Below, piece by piece: positions 42,394-51,904 of a DNA stretch of 64,000 bases. Each line of letters starts with the position of its first letter. Position 1 is the stretch's first letter. Position numbers and translations under genes: made by a program. The notes beneath the pieces are model-generated. The model searched no databases and was not told where the DNA came from. It was given only the letters and a program-made list of their open reading frames with translations. Source of the DNA: Hungatella effluvii (GTDB lineage: Bacteria; Bacillota; Clostridia; Lachnospirales; Lachnospiraceae); NCBI RefSeq assembly GCF_003201875.1, contig NZ_QJKD01000006.1, forward strand, positions 310,001 to 374,000, written 5' to 3'.

Positions 42394-44472
42394 CTATTTT
42401 GTATTTTTGCTCGTACTGTAACCACACTGTTCGTTGGAGCAAAGCAGTTTATTGCCTTTTTCGACCATATAAGCGCCACATTTCGGACATTTCTCTGTGG
42501 AAGGTCTCTGCCAGGACATGAAATCACACTCCGGATTGGCTTCGCATCCGTAATATATTCTGCCCTTCTTCGTCTTCTTGATGACGACGTCCTTTCCGCA
42601 CTTGGGACACGGTACGCCGATCTTCTCCAGATACGGCTTTGTATTCTTGCATTCCGGAAATCCCGGACACGCCAGGAACTTACCATGAGGGCCGTATTTG
42701 ATTACCATGTTCCGGCCGCAGAGCTCACAGATCTCCTCTGTCACCTCATCCGCGATGGTCACGGACTCCAGTTCCACCTCTGCCTTGTCAACCGCTTCCT
42801 TTAAATCCGGATAGAAGTTGCGCACCACGGTCTTCCACGGAACGGAACCGTCTCCCACCTTATCCAGTAGGAACTCCAGATTAGCGGTAAAGGTGATATC
42901 GACAATGCTTGGAAAGCTCTGCTTCATCATACTGTTGACAACTTCACCCAGTTCTGTTACATAAAGATTTTTATTTTCCTTTGCCACATAGCGTCTGGCA
43001 ATGATCGTCGTGATCGTCGGCGCGTACGTACTTGGACGGCCGATTCCCTGTTCTTCCATGGACTTTACCAGAGATGCCTCGGTAAAATGTGCCGGAGGCT
43101 GGGTAAAGTGCTGGCTGCTGTCCAGCTTCTCAAGAGTTAAAACGCTTCCCTTCTCCAGCTTCCCAAGAAGGGCGTTGCTCTCTTCCTTCTCGTCCTCCTG
43201 AATGTAAACAGACATGAATCCGTCGAAAGCCAGTTTCGAAGCTGCTAATGTAAAGTAGTAATCTCCTGCCGCAACCTTGACGGATGTCGTCTCATAGACA
43301 GCCGACTGCATGCGGCTCGCCGCAAAGCGTTTCCAGATCAGCTGGTACAGGCGGAACAAATCACGCTGAAGCGATTCCTTGACGATTACCGGTGTCAGGC
43401 TGATATCGGTGGGACGGATCGCCTCGTGTGCATCCTGGATTTTGGCTCCGCTCTTCTTCGCCTGTTCTCCGCTGGCCACGTATTTGCTTCCGTACTGCGC
43501 TTCGATAAACGCCCTCGCCGCCGTATCGGCCTCCTCTGCGATTCTGGTAGAATCGGTACGCAGGTAAGTGATAAGACCGACGGTTCCGTGTCCCTTCACC
43601 TCCACGCCTTCATAGAGCTGCTGGGCCAGACGCATCGTCTTCTGTGTAGAGAAGTTTAAGACCTTGGAAGCCTCCTGCTGAAGCGTACTGGTCGTAAACG
43701 GAATCGGCGCCTTCTTGATCCGCTCTCCGTTCTTCACCTCATCCACCACGTAGTCGCGGCCTTCCAGATCCTTTAATATCCCATCCAGTTCTTCTTTATT
43801 GCGGATCGAGATTTTTCCTTCTTTATTGCCATAGAACTTGGCAGCCAGGGCCTTCTTGCTTCCCTGCTGTTTTAAATCCGCCTCGAGGTTCCAGTACTCT
43901 TCCGGAATAAAGGCGTTAATCTCCTCTTCCCTGTCGCAGATCATACGAAGCGCCACTGACTGAACACGGCCCGCACTCAAACCACGCTTTACCTTTGCCC
44001 AGAGAATCGGGCTGATCATATATCCAACCATACGGTCCAGTATTCTTCTCGTCTGCTGTGCGTCCACAAGATCCATGTCGATCTCTCTCGGCGCCTTCAA
44101 GGATGCCTTCACCGCGTTTTTCGTAATCTCATTGAAGCTGATCCTGTATACCTGCTTATCCTTCTGCTCATCCAGCTTTAAGGCCTTCACCAGATGCCAG
44201 GAGATCGCTTCTCCCTCACGGTCAGGGTCAGTTGCGAGATAAATCTTATCTGCTTTTTTTACTTCCTTGCGAAGCTTCGCAAGAATATCACCTTTTCCCC
44301 GGATCGTAATATACTTTGGTTCAAAATCCTGTTCCGGGCTGATTCCCAGCTGGCTCTTAGGCAAGTCTCTTACATGACCGTTTGAAGCATCAACCTCATA
44401 GCTCGTTCCCAAAAATTTTTTAATCGTTTTCACCTTCGCGGGTGACTCCACAATAACTAAACAATTCGCCAT
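42394..44472 (-). CDS. topA: DNA topoisomerase I
   Basis: A 692-residue type IA topoisomerase relaxing negative supercoils. TOPRIM: LVIVESPAKVKTIKKFLG and LATDPDREGEAISWHL. The catalytic tyrosine is in LITYLRTDSTRIAEEA at about residue 300. The C-terminus has three zinc fingers beginning CELCGRNMV, CPKCGKDVV and CPKCGAYMV. Preceded by dprA with a 14-nt gap, in the common Firmicute order yifB-dprA-topA. Confidence 0.97.
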   Translation of the reverse strand: MANCLVIVESPAKVKTIKKFLGTSYEVDASNGHVRDLPKSQLGISPEQDFEPKYITIRGKGDILAKLRKEVKKADKIYLATDPDREGEAISWHLVKALKLDEQKDKQVYRISFNEITKNAVKASLKAPREIDMDLVDAQQTRRILDRMVGYMISPILWAKVKRGLSAGRVQSVALRMICDREEEINAFIPEEYWNLEADLKQQGSKKALAAKFYGNKEGKISIRNKEELDGILKDLEGRDYVVDEVKNGERIKKAPIPFTTSTLQQEASKVLNFSTQKTMRLAQQLYEGVEVKGHGTVGLITYLRTDSTRIAEEADTAARAFIEAQYGSKYVASGEQAKKSGAKIQDAHEAIRPTDISLTPVIVKESLQRDLFRLYQLIWKRFAASRMQSAVYETTSVKVAAGDYYFTLAASKLAFDGFMSVYIQEDEKEESNALLGKLEKGSVLTLEKLDSSQHFTQPPAHFTEASLVKSMEEQGIGRPSTYAPTITTIIARRYVAKENKNLYVTELGEVVNSMMKQSFPSIVDITFTANLEFLLDKVGDGSVPWKTVVRNFYPDLKEAVDKAEVELESVTIADEVTEEICELCGRNMVIKYGPHGKFLACPGFPECKNTKPYLEKIGVPCPKCGKDVVIKKTKKGRIYYGCEANPECDFMSWQRPSTEKCPKCGAYMVEKGNKLLCSNEQCGYSTSKNTK

Positions 44473-44486
44473 ACAAAACTCCTCGC

Positions 44487-45587
44487 CTATAATCTCTTAC
44501 CATAATATTGATGGGATGTCTGAACCACATAACCGCCCAGTTCCAGTTCCAGAAGTGTGCCGATACATTCACTTACAGACAGTCCGCTTAAGATCACAAT
44601 CTCTTCTAACCCCTTCGGTTGCAAATCGAGGCAACTATACACCATTTTTTCTTTTTTGGCAAGCCCGTTCTCATTTTTTTCATGAACTCTTAATATTTTA
44701 CCAGCCCTCAGAGTGAAATATTCCAGTACATCCTCCGGACTTAAGAGAACGCCTGCACCCTCCTGAATCAGCCGGTTGCAGCCCTCGCTCAGCGGATCTG
44801 AGATCCGTCCCGGAAGAGCAAAAATTTCTTTTCCCTGTTCCAGTCCGATTCCTGCGGTAATAAGAGACCCGCTCTTCTGTCTGGCCTCCATTACAAGGAT
44901 CACATCGGAGAGTCCGCTGATGATCCGGTTTCTTATGGGAAAGTTTTTCTGCTGCGGCTGCTCCCACGGCATCCACTCCGACAGAACACCGCCCTGGCGG
45001 CACATGTGTTCGTAGAGCCCGTAATTCTCCCGCGGATAACAGATCTTGATCCCGCACCCCAATACGCCGAATGTCTTTCCGCCGGCCTTCAGCGCTCCCC
45101 TATGGCCTGCGCCGTCGATGCCATAGGCAAGGCCGCTGATGATCTGCACTCCGGCCTTCGCCAGCTCCGCTGCCATGTATTCGGCTTCCTGCTTTCCGTA
45201 ATTGGTGCAGTTTCTTGCTCCGATCACGGCAGCCGCCGGCCGCTCCTCATCCGGAAGTTCTCCTCTGACGAAGAGTCCCACCGGATAATCGTGTATCTTA
45301 AGCAGCCGCTTTGGATAATTCCCATCCAAAAACGCAATCAGGCGGATCCCCTCCTTTTCCAGTTCCTCCAGTTCCCGTTTTCGTCTGTCCAGCTGGCGTT
45401 TTTCCGCATCGAACGCGGCAGCCTCCTTCGCCCTCAGCAATCCTGCATTTTCCAGATTTTTTCCTTCTATATTATATATCTCCTCAAAACTTTTAAACTG
45501 TTTAAAAAGACGCATGCCGGTAACCGCGCCGATTCCGGGCACGGATAGAAACCAGCAGAGATATTGACGTTCCTTATATGATATCAT
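44487..45587 (-). CDS. dprA: DNA processing protein DprA
   Basis: A 366-residue protein loading RecA on incoming single-stranded DNA during transformation. N-terminal helix-hairpin-helix region (SVPGIGAVTGMRLF), then the Rossmann-like DprA fold: AVIGARNCTNYGKQEAEY, IISGLAYGIDGAGHRGAL, KSGSLITAGIGLEQGKEIFALPG; a C-terminal winged helix (LQPKGLEEIVILSGLSVSEC). It overlaps the 3' end of yifB by 14 nt. No com pilus genes are in the window, so competence cannot be judged. Confidence 0.95.
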   Translation of the reverse strand: MISYKERQYLCWFLSVPGIGAVTGMRLFKQFKSFEEIYNIEGKNLENAGLLRAKEAAAFDAEKRQLDRRKRELEELEKEGIRLIAFLDGNYPKRLLKIHDYPVGLFVRGELPDEERPAAAVIGARNCTNYGKQEAEYMAAELAKAGVQIISGLAYGIDGAGHRGALKAGGKTFGVLGCGIKICYPRENYGLYEHMCRQGGVLSEWMPWEQPQQKNFPIRNRIISGLSDVILVMEARQKSGSLITAGIGLEQGKEIFALPGRISDPLSEGCNRLIQEGAGVLLSPEDVLEYFTLRAGKILRVHEKNENGLAKKEKMVYSCLDLQPKGLEEIVILSGLSVSECIGTLLELELGGYVVQTSHQYYGKRL

Positions 45588-47124
45588 GATGACTGCCTCC
45601 CCAGTATTTTTCTTCCAGGCTGCGAAGCCCTGCCGCTTCCGCCAGATGTTCTTTTTTTATTTCGCCGCTGCCTTCCAGATCTGCGATGGTTCTGGCCACT
45701 TTCAGTATTTTTCCGTACCCTCTGGCACTAAGCCTCATATGTTCAAAAATACGCTTTAGAAATACCTGTTCGCACTGACCCAGGCGGCAGAAATCTCCGA
45801 TCTGTGACCCGTTCATGGCGCTGTTAAAATAGATTCCGCTGCCATCAAAACGCTGTCTCTGAATAACCCTTGCTGCCTCGACCCTCTCCCGGATGGCACT
45901 GGAGGTTTCACTCTTCCCCTTATCCTTCAGTTCCTCATACTTCATCGGCACTGCCTCGGCGCAGATATCGATCCTGTCCAGCAATGGTTTTGAAATTCGG
46001 CTCAAGTACCGCTGTATCTGCGGCTCCGTACACGTACACCGGCTGCGGTCCGGATAATAGCCGCATTTGCAGGGATTCATAGCGGCAGCGAGCATAAAAT
46101 CCGCAGGAAATTCGTAAGCGCTGTGCAATCTGGAGATCGTAATCTTCCGTTCCTCCAGCGGCTGTCTTAAGACCTCTATGCTGTTTTTCTGAAACTCGGG
46201 TAACTCATCCAGGAACAGAACGCCCCTGGAAGCCAGAGAAATCTCTCCGGGTTTAGGAATTCTTCCTCCGCCGGTCAAAGCCTGCGGGCTAATGGTGTGG
46301 TGCGGACTCCGAAACGGCCGCCTTGACAGCAGCGGCTGATCCTGATGAAGAAGGCCGCAGATGCTGTATATCTTCGATATCTCTACATTCTCCTCGTGGG
46401 ACAGGGACGGCATGATGGTTGGAATTCGTCTCGCCACCATAGTCTTTCCTGTCCCGGCTGGACCGATATAGAGGATGTTATGCATGCCGGCTACCGCGAT
46501 CTCCGTGGCCCGCTTGAGAAGAAACTGACCGCTTACCTCTGAAAAATCCACATCGTAAGCATCTTTCTCCGAAAAGCACGGATTGTCCTGTCTTATAGCC
46601 GGTGAAAGCTGATCCGGATCAGTTAACATACCCGCCAGCTCTCTGATGTTCTCCACGCCAATGATGTCGATGTTCCCAATGATCTGTCCCTCGCTCACAT
46701 TGGGAATCGGGAGAAAGCACCGTTTCTTTCCCGCATTCCCGGCCGCGGCCACGATCGACAGAATCCCGGAGACCGGTTTGATTCTTCCATCCAGCCCCAG
46801 TTCTCCCACCAGGATGCTGGTATCCAGAATCGACTGGTCCACAAGTCCGGTGGCCGCCAGAACCGCGACTGCGATGGGAAGGTCGAATCCGGTTCCCTCT
46901 TTCCTGATATCCGCAGGCGACAGGTTCACCGTAATCTTTCTGGCCGGAAGCCGGAAACCGGAATTCTTCAGAGCGGTCCGAACCCGGTCCTGCGCCTCCC
47001 TCACCGCTCCCGAGAGATAACCAACCATGGTAAAGCCGGGGAGGCCTTCGCTCACATCCGCCTCCACCACGACAGGGTACCCTTCGACTCCTAAAATACC
47101 AATACTATGCACTTTGCTGAACAC
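45574..47124 (-). CDS. YifB/ComM-family Mg-chelatase-like AAA+ protein
   Basis: A 516-residue AAA+ protein. N-terminal ChlI-like domain (SIGILGVEGYPVVVEADV), Walker A IGPAGTGKTMVARRIP, Walker B GVLFLDELPEFQ, zinc-binding CKCGYYPD...CTC and a C-terminal helical domain. In Gammaproteobacteria the ComM homologue is a branch-migration helicase in natural transformation. The start is GTG at 47124 (VFSKVHS, behind GGGAG), not the longer frame from 47214. Linked to dprA as is common. Confidence 0.93.
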   Translation of the reverse strand: MFSKVHSIGILGVEGYPVVVEADVSEGLPGFTMVGYLSGAVREAQDRVRTALKNSGFRLPARKITVNLSPADIRKEGTGFDLPIAVAVLAATGLVDQSILDTSILVGELGLDGRIKPVSGILSIVAAAGNAGKKRCFLPIPNVSEGQIIGNIDIIGVENIRELAGMLTDPDQLSPAIRQDNPCFSEKDAYDVDFSEVSGQFLLKRATEIAVAGMHNILYIGPAGTGKTMVARRIPTIMPSLSHEENVEISKIYSICGLLHQDQPLLSRRPFRSPHHTISPQALTGGGRIPKPGEISLASRGVLFLDELPEFQKNSIEVLRQPLEERKITISRLHSAYEFPADFMLAAAMNPCKCGYYPDRSRCTCTEPQIQRYLSRISKPLLDRIDICAEAVPMKYEELKDKGKSETSSAIRERVEAARVIQRQRFDGSGIYFNSAMNGSQIGDFCRLGQCEQVFLKRIFEHMRLSARGYGKILKVARTIADLEGSGEIKKEHLAEAAGLRSLEEKYWGGSHHDII

Positions 47125-47243
47125 ACTTTCTCCCTTCCTGATTTTAATTTCTGTGTTTTCATTTTGTGTTTTCATTCTCTGTTGGAAATATGATGCAGAA
47201 CCGCATCGATTCATAGAACGTTCCTGAATTGGAACCTGTATTA

Positions 47244-47272
47244 ATCATACAGGATTTTAGATTGTCTGGCAA
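47244..47272 (-). promoter_or_regulatory. Promoter of yifB-dprA-topA(-codY)
   Basis: TTGCCA (47267-47272), 17-nt spacer, TATGAT (47244-47249) on the minus strand. It is interleaved with two hairpins, CCTGTAT/ATACAGG (47236-47254) and a 13-bp stem around 47267-47294. Confidence 0.55.
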
Positions 47273-47301
47273 GCAGTTTTTAAACTGCCTGCCAGTCTCT
47301 G

Positions 47302-48231
47302 TCAAAGCTCGTGATACGTAATCCAGCTTAGGATATCATGCCAGACCGCTTCTTTATCTGTCTCGTTCAGCAGCTCATGGCGGTCATCCGGGTAGAGAAT
47401 CATCTCGGTATCCGTCATGCCGATCTTCTTATACCTGCGGAACACGCGTCTGACGCCTCTCCCGAATTCACCGACCGGATCCTGTGCCCCTGACAGAATA
47501 AAGAGCGGCAGAGATCTGGGAATCCGGTCCTCCTGGCGGTGCAGCTTTAAATCCAGCATAATATTGAAGAAATCACAGTACGCCGAAGCAGTGAACTTAA
47601 AATTACAGAATGGGTCACTGCAGTACTGATCCACTGATTCACAGTTCTTGGAGAGCCAGTCATTGTCTGTTCTGGACGGCATAAAAGAACGGTTGTAATT
47701 CCCCAAAACCAGCTGGTGCATCCATTTGCTCTGATACTCTTTTCCCCTGATCAGGCCGATGGATGCGGCAATCAGTTTGCCTGCGATCACAATCGGCATC
47801 GCCTGATCTCCCGTTCCCATAATGATCGCACCTGCCAGTTCTTCCCCATACAGTGTAAGATACCGTCTGAGGAAAAAGGATCCCATGCTGTGCCCCAGCA
47901 TATACAGCGGACGCCCCGGGTACATGACGCGGATGCGGCTGGCTGTCCTATGTAAATCCCTGATAACGCAGACATGGCCTCCTTTATCGGCAAAGTAGCC
48001 ATACCGCCCATTCTGCACCGTTCCTCCATGGCCGAGATGATCATGGCCGATCACCGCAATCCCCTGTTCTGCCAGGAAGCGGGCGAATGAATCGTACCGA
48101 AGGATATGCTCCGTCATTCCGTGAGAAATCAAAAGAAGCTGTCTCACCTCTCCGTCCGGTTCCCACAAAACGGTATGCAGTCCTGATTTTCCATCGCTGG
48201 AAGGAACTCTGAACTCTCTTCGTTTTATCAT
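47302..48231 (-). CDS. Alpha/beta hydrolase, lysophospholipase-like
   Basis: A 309-residue serine hydrolase of the S33/lysophospholipase type. The nucleophile elbow is LYMLGHSMGSFFLRRY, preceded by the oxyanion-hole region LLISHGMTEH and VIGHDHLGHGG; acid and His are near SGAQDPVGEFGRGV and YPDDRHELLNET. No signal peptide. The start at 48231 has GAGGAG; an ATG at 48267 lacks a site. Single gene with a candidate promoter (TTTCAC-17-TATACT, 48284-48312). Substrate likely a monoacylglycerol or lysophospholipid, not certain. Confidence 0.88.
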   Translation of the reverse strand: MIKRREFRVPSSDGKSGLHTVLWEPDGEVRQLLLISHGMTEHILRYDSFARFLAEQGIAVIGHDHLGHGGTVQNGRYGYFADKGGHVCVIRDLHRTASRIRVMYPGRPLYMLGHSMGSFFLRRYLTLYGEELAGAIIMGTGDQAMPIVIAGKLIAASIGLIRGKEYQSKWMHQLVLGNYNRSFMPSRTDNDWLSKNCESVDQYCSDPFCNFKFTASAYCDFFNIMLDLKLHRQEDRIPRSLPLFILSGAQDPVGEFGRGVRRVFRRYKKIGMTDTEMILYPDDRHELLNETDKEAVWHDILSWITYHEL

Positions 48232-48308
48232 GAAAGTGACTCCTCTCTGAAACATGAACAGAATCATTCTGTCGTATAAGAGAAGTATACCATAAATGTA
48301 AAGTTCGT

Positions 48309-48330
48309 GAAAGACTTCATCCGGTCTTTC
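48309..48330 (-). terminator. Weak hairpin after the radical-SAM cassette
   Basis: Perfect 7-bp arms GAAAGAC / GTCTTTC with an 8-nt loop, 10 nt past the end of the second cassette gene. The T-tract is poor and the hydrolase promoter overlaps it. Confidence 0.45.
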
Positions 48331-48339
48331 GGACTGTAA

Positions 48340-49128
48340 TCAGCGCTGATCCTTTAAGCCATGGTCAAATTCCGGCATATACGCCCTGTACCTCAACGGC
48401 ATATGAGTCCTCTGGCACACCGGGTTCCACCGCTCTTTTATAGTAATACTCCTCCTTAATGCCTTCCACAGTTCCCGGTATTCGTCGTCTTCTGTCGCCT
48501 TATGAAGCTTTTCCTCCCACTCTCTGGAATCGAGATCCATAAGAAACCACGGCCGTCCGGCCTGATGAAGGGCGGCCTTCTTCCTTTTCTCGTCGTAGAT
48601 AATCCAGTTCTCCGCCGGCATGCGGTCTGCAAAATGAGGGGCGATTAACACCAGCACATCATTCTTCGGGCCAATCCGGCTGACCAGCATGTCCTCATCC
48701 ATCTGGATAAACCGCAGAAACTCCGTCTCCAGATGCGCCTCGTTGTCAAGATTCCGGCACATATCGAATATCTGGAATACCTCAGGCAGCTGGAGGCTCT
48801 GGGTGATGCCTGCTCCCTTCTGGAACCCCCGGATCAGGAAACGGTAGATGTGATCCGCCTTCTCTCCGTTCCTGCTCAAGGAGGCCTTGTAGATGGCTTC
48901 ATACGCTGCTTCCGATATTCTGGTCCGCACCGATCGGATCACCTTTTCCACCTTTTCCTCGTCGGGTATAACATCAATGTAATCACAGAATAATTCCATG
49001 GTGCTGTATTGGCCCGCGGTCTCCAGTCTCACATTGGAATGGCCCTTCCGGCTCATCCATGCGTCATACACACCGGTTAAAATCCCTTCAAAGCTATCTT
49101 TACACGTATAAACCGTCATATCACTCAC
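48340..49128 (-). CDS. TIGR03915-type putative DNA metabolism protein (DUF4130)
   Basis: A 262-residue soluble protein matching the family described as a 'probable DNA metabolism protein'. It opens MTVYTCKDSFEGILTGVYDAW, the usual start of the family, and has the C-terminal RMPAENWIIYDEKRKKAALH region of DUF4130. It begins inside the end of the radical-SAM gene (ATGA overlap, 49125-49128), so the two are translated as a pair. In other genomes the pair occurs together, sometimes with a uracil-DNA-glycosylase-like protein. No catalytic activity has been shown that I can cite. Expression from the LexA-boxed promoter is expected. Confidence 0.88.
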   Translation of the reverse strand: MSDMTVYTCKDSFEGILTGVYDAWMSRKGHSNVRLETAGQYSTMELFCDYIDVIPDEEKVEKVIRSVRTRISEAAYEAIYKASLSRNGEKADHIYRFLIRGFQKGAGITQSLQLPEVFQIFDMCRNLDNEAHLETEFLRFIQMDEDMLVSRIGPKNDVLVLIAPHFADRMPAENWIIYDEKRKKAALHQAGRPWFLMDLDSREWEEKLHKATEDDEYRELWKALRRSITIKERWNPVCQRTHMPLRYRAYMPEFDHGLKDQR

Positions 49129-50471
49129 ATACTCCCTGTTACTACTGAATACCGGTCCGCCGGGGCCGGGGCCATATTAAGCTTCATATCATCGAACAGC
49201 GACAGCTGGCGGTAGGCCCCCTGCTGGCTGATATCCCATACTGCACGGCGCTCATCCCCGACTAAGTGGCTGGTGATGTAATCCTCATCCATCCTGGTCG
49301 GATACATCATCCGGCCGGAACACGTAATAAAATACATGGCTCTCTTCAGTACGACTCCCATCTTCTTTAAGGATTCGAAATCCAGCAGGCCCTGTCTTCT
49401 GGCCGCGATGATTCGTTTTACGGATTTCACTCCCATTCCCGGTACCCGCAAAAGCGTATAGTAATCGGCACGGTTGATCTCTACCGGAAACAGTTCCAAA
49501 TGGCGGAGCGCCCAGTCACACTTGGGATCCAGAAACACATTGAAATTCGGCCGGTCCTCTGTCAAAAGCTCCGATGCCTTAAAGCCGTAAAACCGCAGGA
49601 GCCAGTCCGCCTGATAGAGCCGGTGTTCCCGCAGAAGCGGCGGCCCGCCCGGAAGCGCTGGAAGGCTGGAATCCTCGTTGACCGGGACGAAGGCGGAATA
49701 GAAAACCCGCTTTAAATCATAGTTCTGGTACAGCGCCTCCGCCACCATCATCATCTGATAATCATTTTCCGGCGTCGCGCCCACAATCATCTGTGTACTC
49801 TGTCCCGCAGGCACGAAGGAGGGTGTCCTTTTATATTCCATCAGTTCGAATTTATTCGCGGTTATGCCACGCTGAATCTGTCTCATGGGAGTCAGTATCT
49901 TGCTTCTGCTCTTTCCGGGAGCCAGCTTTTTTAAGCCATCCGCAGTCGGCAGTTCCAGATTTATGCTCATTCGGTCTGCCAGAAATCCTACTTTTTCAAT
50001 TAGAACCGGGTCGGCTCCCGGAATTGCCTTTACGTGGATATAGCCATTAAAGCGGTATACCTCTCTCAGCTTCTTTAAGGTCTGGTAGATCAGATCCATG
50101 GTGTAATCCGCGCTGTATAAAATTCCGGAGCTTAAAAACAGCCCCTCAATATAATTCCGCCTGTAAAACTCCATGGTCAGCGTGCAGACCTCATCCGGTG
50201 TAAATGCGGTCCTTACCACGTCATTGGAACAGCGGTTGATACAATACTTGCAGTCATAGATGCACTGGTTGGTGAAGAGAATCTTCAAAAGAGAGATGCA
50301 TCTTCCATCTCCCGCAAAGCTGTGACAGAGTCCGGCAGCAACCGTGTTGCCAAGCATCCCTGCCTTACCTTTTCTGTCAACGCCGCTGGAGGTGCAGGCC
50401 ACATCGTATTTGGCAGCGTCGGAAAGAATCTCCAGTTTTTCCTGTATACTTAAATCTTCCTGAATTAGCAT
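49125..50471 (-). CDS. Radical SAM putative DNA modification/repair protein (TIGR03916-type)
   Basis: A 448-residue radical-SAM enzyme. The cluster motif CxxxCxxC is Cys70-Cys74-Cys77 in NQCIYDCKYC, inside a barrel with FLSSGILYSADYTMDLI and INLELPTADGLKKL. A helix-hairpin-helix DNA-binding region (YTLLRVPGMGVKSVKRI) lies around residues 345-365. It is the same family as the 'putative DNA modification/repair radical SAM protein' partnered by TIGR03915. Its promoter is flanked by two LexA-like boxes. Chemistry unknown; by analogy with spore photoproduct lyase, which is also radical SAM, direct lesion reversal is conceivable. Confidence 0.9.
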   Translation of the reverse strand: MLIQEDLSIQEKLEILSDAAKYDVACTSSGVDRKGKAGMLGNTVAAGLCHSFAGDGRCISLLKILFTNQCIYDCKYCINRCSNDVVRTAFTPDEVCTLTMEFYRRNYIEGLFLSSGILYSADYTMDLIYQTLKKLREVYRFNGYIHVKAIPGADPVLIEKVGFLADRMSINLELPTADGLKKLAPGKSRSKILTPMRQIQRGITANKFELMEYKRTPSFVPAGQSTQMIVGATPENDYQMMMVAEALYQNYDLKRVFYSAFVPVNEDSSLPALPGGPPLLREHRLYQADWLLRFYGFKASELLTEDRPNFNVFLDPKCDWALRHLELFPVEINRADYYTLLRVPGMGVKSVKRIIAARRQGLLDFESLKKMGVVLKRAMYFITCSGRMMYPTRMDEDYITSHLVGDERRAVWDISQQGAYRQLSLFDDMKLNMAPAPADRYSVVTGSM

Positions 50472-50480
50472 AGGTCACCT

Positions 50481-50494
50481 CGAACATACGTTCT
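50481..50494. promoter_or_regulatory. LexA-like box 1 (downstream of promoter)
   Basis: CGAACATACGTTCT fits CGAAC-N4-GTTYG except for the last base. It is 10 nt upstream of the radical-SAM start codon and downstream of the -10 box, overlapping the early transcript. Confidence 0.8.
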
Positions 50495-50503
50495 TTTTCT
50501 TTT

Positions 50504-50532
50504 ATTTTAGCATACTGTAAAGAATATATCAA
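50504..50532 (-). promoter_or_regulatory. Sigma-A promoter of the radical-SAM cassette
   Basis: On the minus strand, TTGATA (50527-50532), 17-nt spacer, TAAAAT (50504-50509), flanked by LexA-like boxes on both sides. Confidence 0.75.
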
Positions 50533-50539
50533 GTATTTT

Positions 50540-50553
50540 CGAATATATGTTCG
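50540..50553. promoter_or_regulatory. LexA-like box 2 (upstream of -35)
   Basis: Read on the minus strand CGAACATATATTCG, one mismatch to CGAAC-N4-GTTYG. It lies 8 nt upstream of the -35 box; spacing between the centres of boxes 1 and 2 is 59 nt. Confidence 0.75.
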
Positions 50554-50610
50554 AGTAATAATTTAAACAGGCTCAGGAGATTTTGTGAAACGCTTTCTAT
50601 CCCGTCACAC

Positions 50611-50665
50611 AAAAACAAAAAAAACGGCTTCCTCCGGCGCCTGAATTTCAGCGCCGGAGAGCCGT
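50611..50665 (-). terminator. Terminator of galE
   Basis: Stem built from ACGGCT/AGCCGT and TCCGGCGC/GCGCCGGA around a 10-nt loop, followed on the minus strand by T8 and further T's. It begins 58 nt past the galE stop. Confidence 0.9.
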
Positions 50666-50722
50666 CCACACCGCATAAGCGGTTGTATTTTCCATTACTT
50701 CATAACATCACAGTATTTCCTT

Positions 50723-51742
50723 TTATTCCGCATATCCTTCCGGATTATTCTTCTGCCAGTTCCAGGAATCGCGGCACATGTCCTTTAAATCGCGTTCCGC
50801 CTTCCAGCCCAGCTCACGTTCTGCCTTTGCCGGATCGGCGTAGCACTGAGGTACATCGCCCGCTCTTCTCGGCTTGAACTCGTAAGGAACCTTTAAATCA
50901 TTGGCTTCCTCAAAGGCATGAATAACGTCGAGAACGCTGTATCCGCAGCCGGTTCCCAGGTTGTAGATCAATACGCCGCCCTTTTCGCCTTCCATCTTCT
51001 TAAGCGCCTTGACGTGGCCGTCCGCCAGATCCACAACATGAATATAATCCCTGACACACGTTCCATCCGGGGTATCGTAATCATTTCCGAAGACTCCGAG
51101 AGATTCCAGCTTGCCGACCGCAACCTGGGTGATATATGGAAGCAGATTATTCGGAATTCCCTTCGGGTTCTCACCGATTCTTCCCGATTCATGAGCTCCG
51201 ATCGGGTTGAAATAGCGCAGAAGCATGACATTCCACTCCGGATCAGCCGTATGTAAATCGGTCAGAATCTGCTCCAGCATTCCCTTTGTCCGGCCATATG
51301 GATTGGTGATCTCTCCCTTCGGGCACTCTTCCGTGATCGGAACAAATGCAGGATCGCCATATACGGTCGCGGAGGAACTGAATACAATGCTTTTTACGCC
51401 GTGTTCGCGCATGACATCACAAAGCACGAGTGTACCGGTAATATTGTTGTGATAGTATTCCAGCGGTTTGTAAACAGATTCTCCCACCGCCTTAAGGCCT
51501 GCGAAATGGATCACCGCGTCGATCTTCTGCTCCTTAAAAATACGGCTTAACGCTGCTTTGTCCAGCAGATCAGCCTCGTAGAATGCAAGCGTCTTTCCCG
51601 TAATCTCCTGTACACGTTCCATAGATTCCTCACAGGAATTACAGAGATTATCCACTACCACCACCTCATAGCCCGCCTTTAAAAGCTCCACGCAGGTGTG
51701 GCTTCCGATGTATCCGGCTCCGCCAGTAACTAAAATTGCCAT
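50723..51742 (-). CDS. galE: UDP-glucose 4-epimerase
   Basis: A 339-residue NAD-dependent enzyme interconverting UDP-glucose and UDP-galactose. NAD motif [19 protein letters not shown], the [11 protein letters not shown] region, Ser in [11 protein letters not shown] and the catalytic YxxxK in [12 protein letters not shown]. The start at 51742 follows AGGAGG at 8 nt; an ATG two codons upstream is too close. Single gene with promoter and terminator. Together with galM it supplies part of Leloir metabolism and wall-sugar precursors. Confidence 0.96.
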   Translation of the reverse strand: MAILVTGGAGYIGSHTCVELLKAGYEVVVVDNLCNSCEESMERVQEITGKTLAFYEADLLDKAALSRIFKEQKIDAVIHFAGLKAVGESVYKPLEYYHNNITGTLVLCDVMREHGVKSIVFSSSATVYGDPAFVPITEECPKGEITNPYGRTKGMLEQILTDLHTADPEWNVMLLRYFNPIGAHESGRIGENPKGIPNNLLPYITQVAVGKLESLGVFGNDYDTPDGTCVRDYIHVVDLADGHVKALKKMEGEKGGVLIYNLGTGCGYSVLDVIHAFEEANDLKVPYEFKPRRAGDVPQCYADPAKAERELGWKAERDLKDMCRDSWNWQKNNPEGYAE

Positions 51743-51775
51743 TGTCATGTCCTCCTTCTAACATTGTCTACGGTT

Positions 51776-51803
51776 ATTATAGCAGTCTGAACTGGAATAA
51801 CAA
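51776..51803 (-). promoter_or_regulatory. Promoter of galE
   Basis: -10 TATAAT (51776-51781) with TTGTTA (51798-51803) 16 nt upstream on the minus strand. Confidence 0.65.
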
Positions 51804-51854
51804 TGCAGATTTCTTTGAAAAACCTATAGATTTTTTCTATTTTTAAAATGCAAA

Positions 51855-51892
51855 CGTGTGCGGCTCTCTCCCTGTCGGAGACTGCCGCCACG
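51855..51892 (-). terminator. Terminator of the lipoprotein gene
   Basis: Long stem with a bulge (CGTG-GCGGC paired with GCCGC-CACG and outer/inner extensions) 13 nt past the stop, followed on the minus strand by TTTGCATTTT. Confidence 0.6.
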
Positions 51893-51904
51893 GGTCTGCT
51901 GTCT

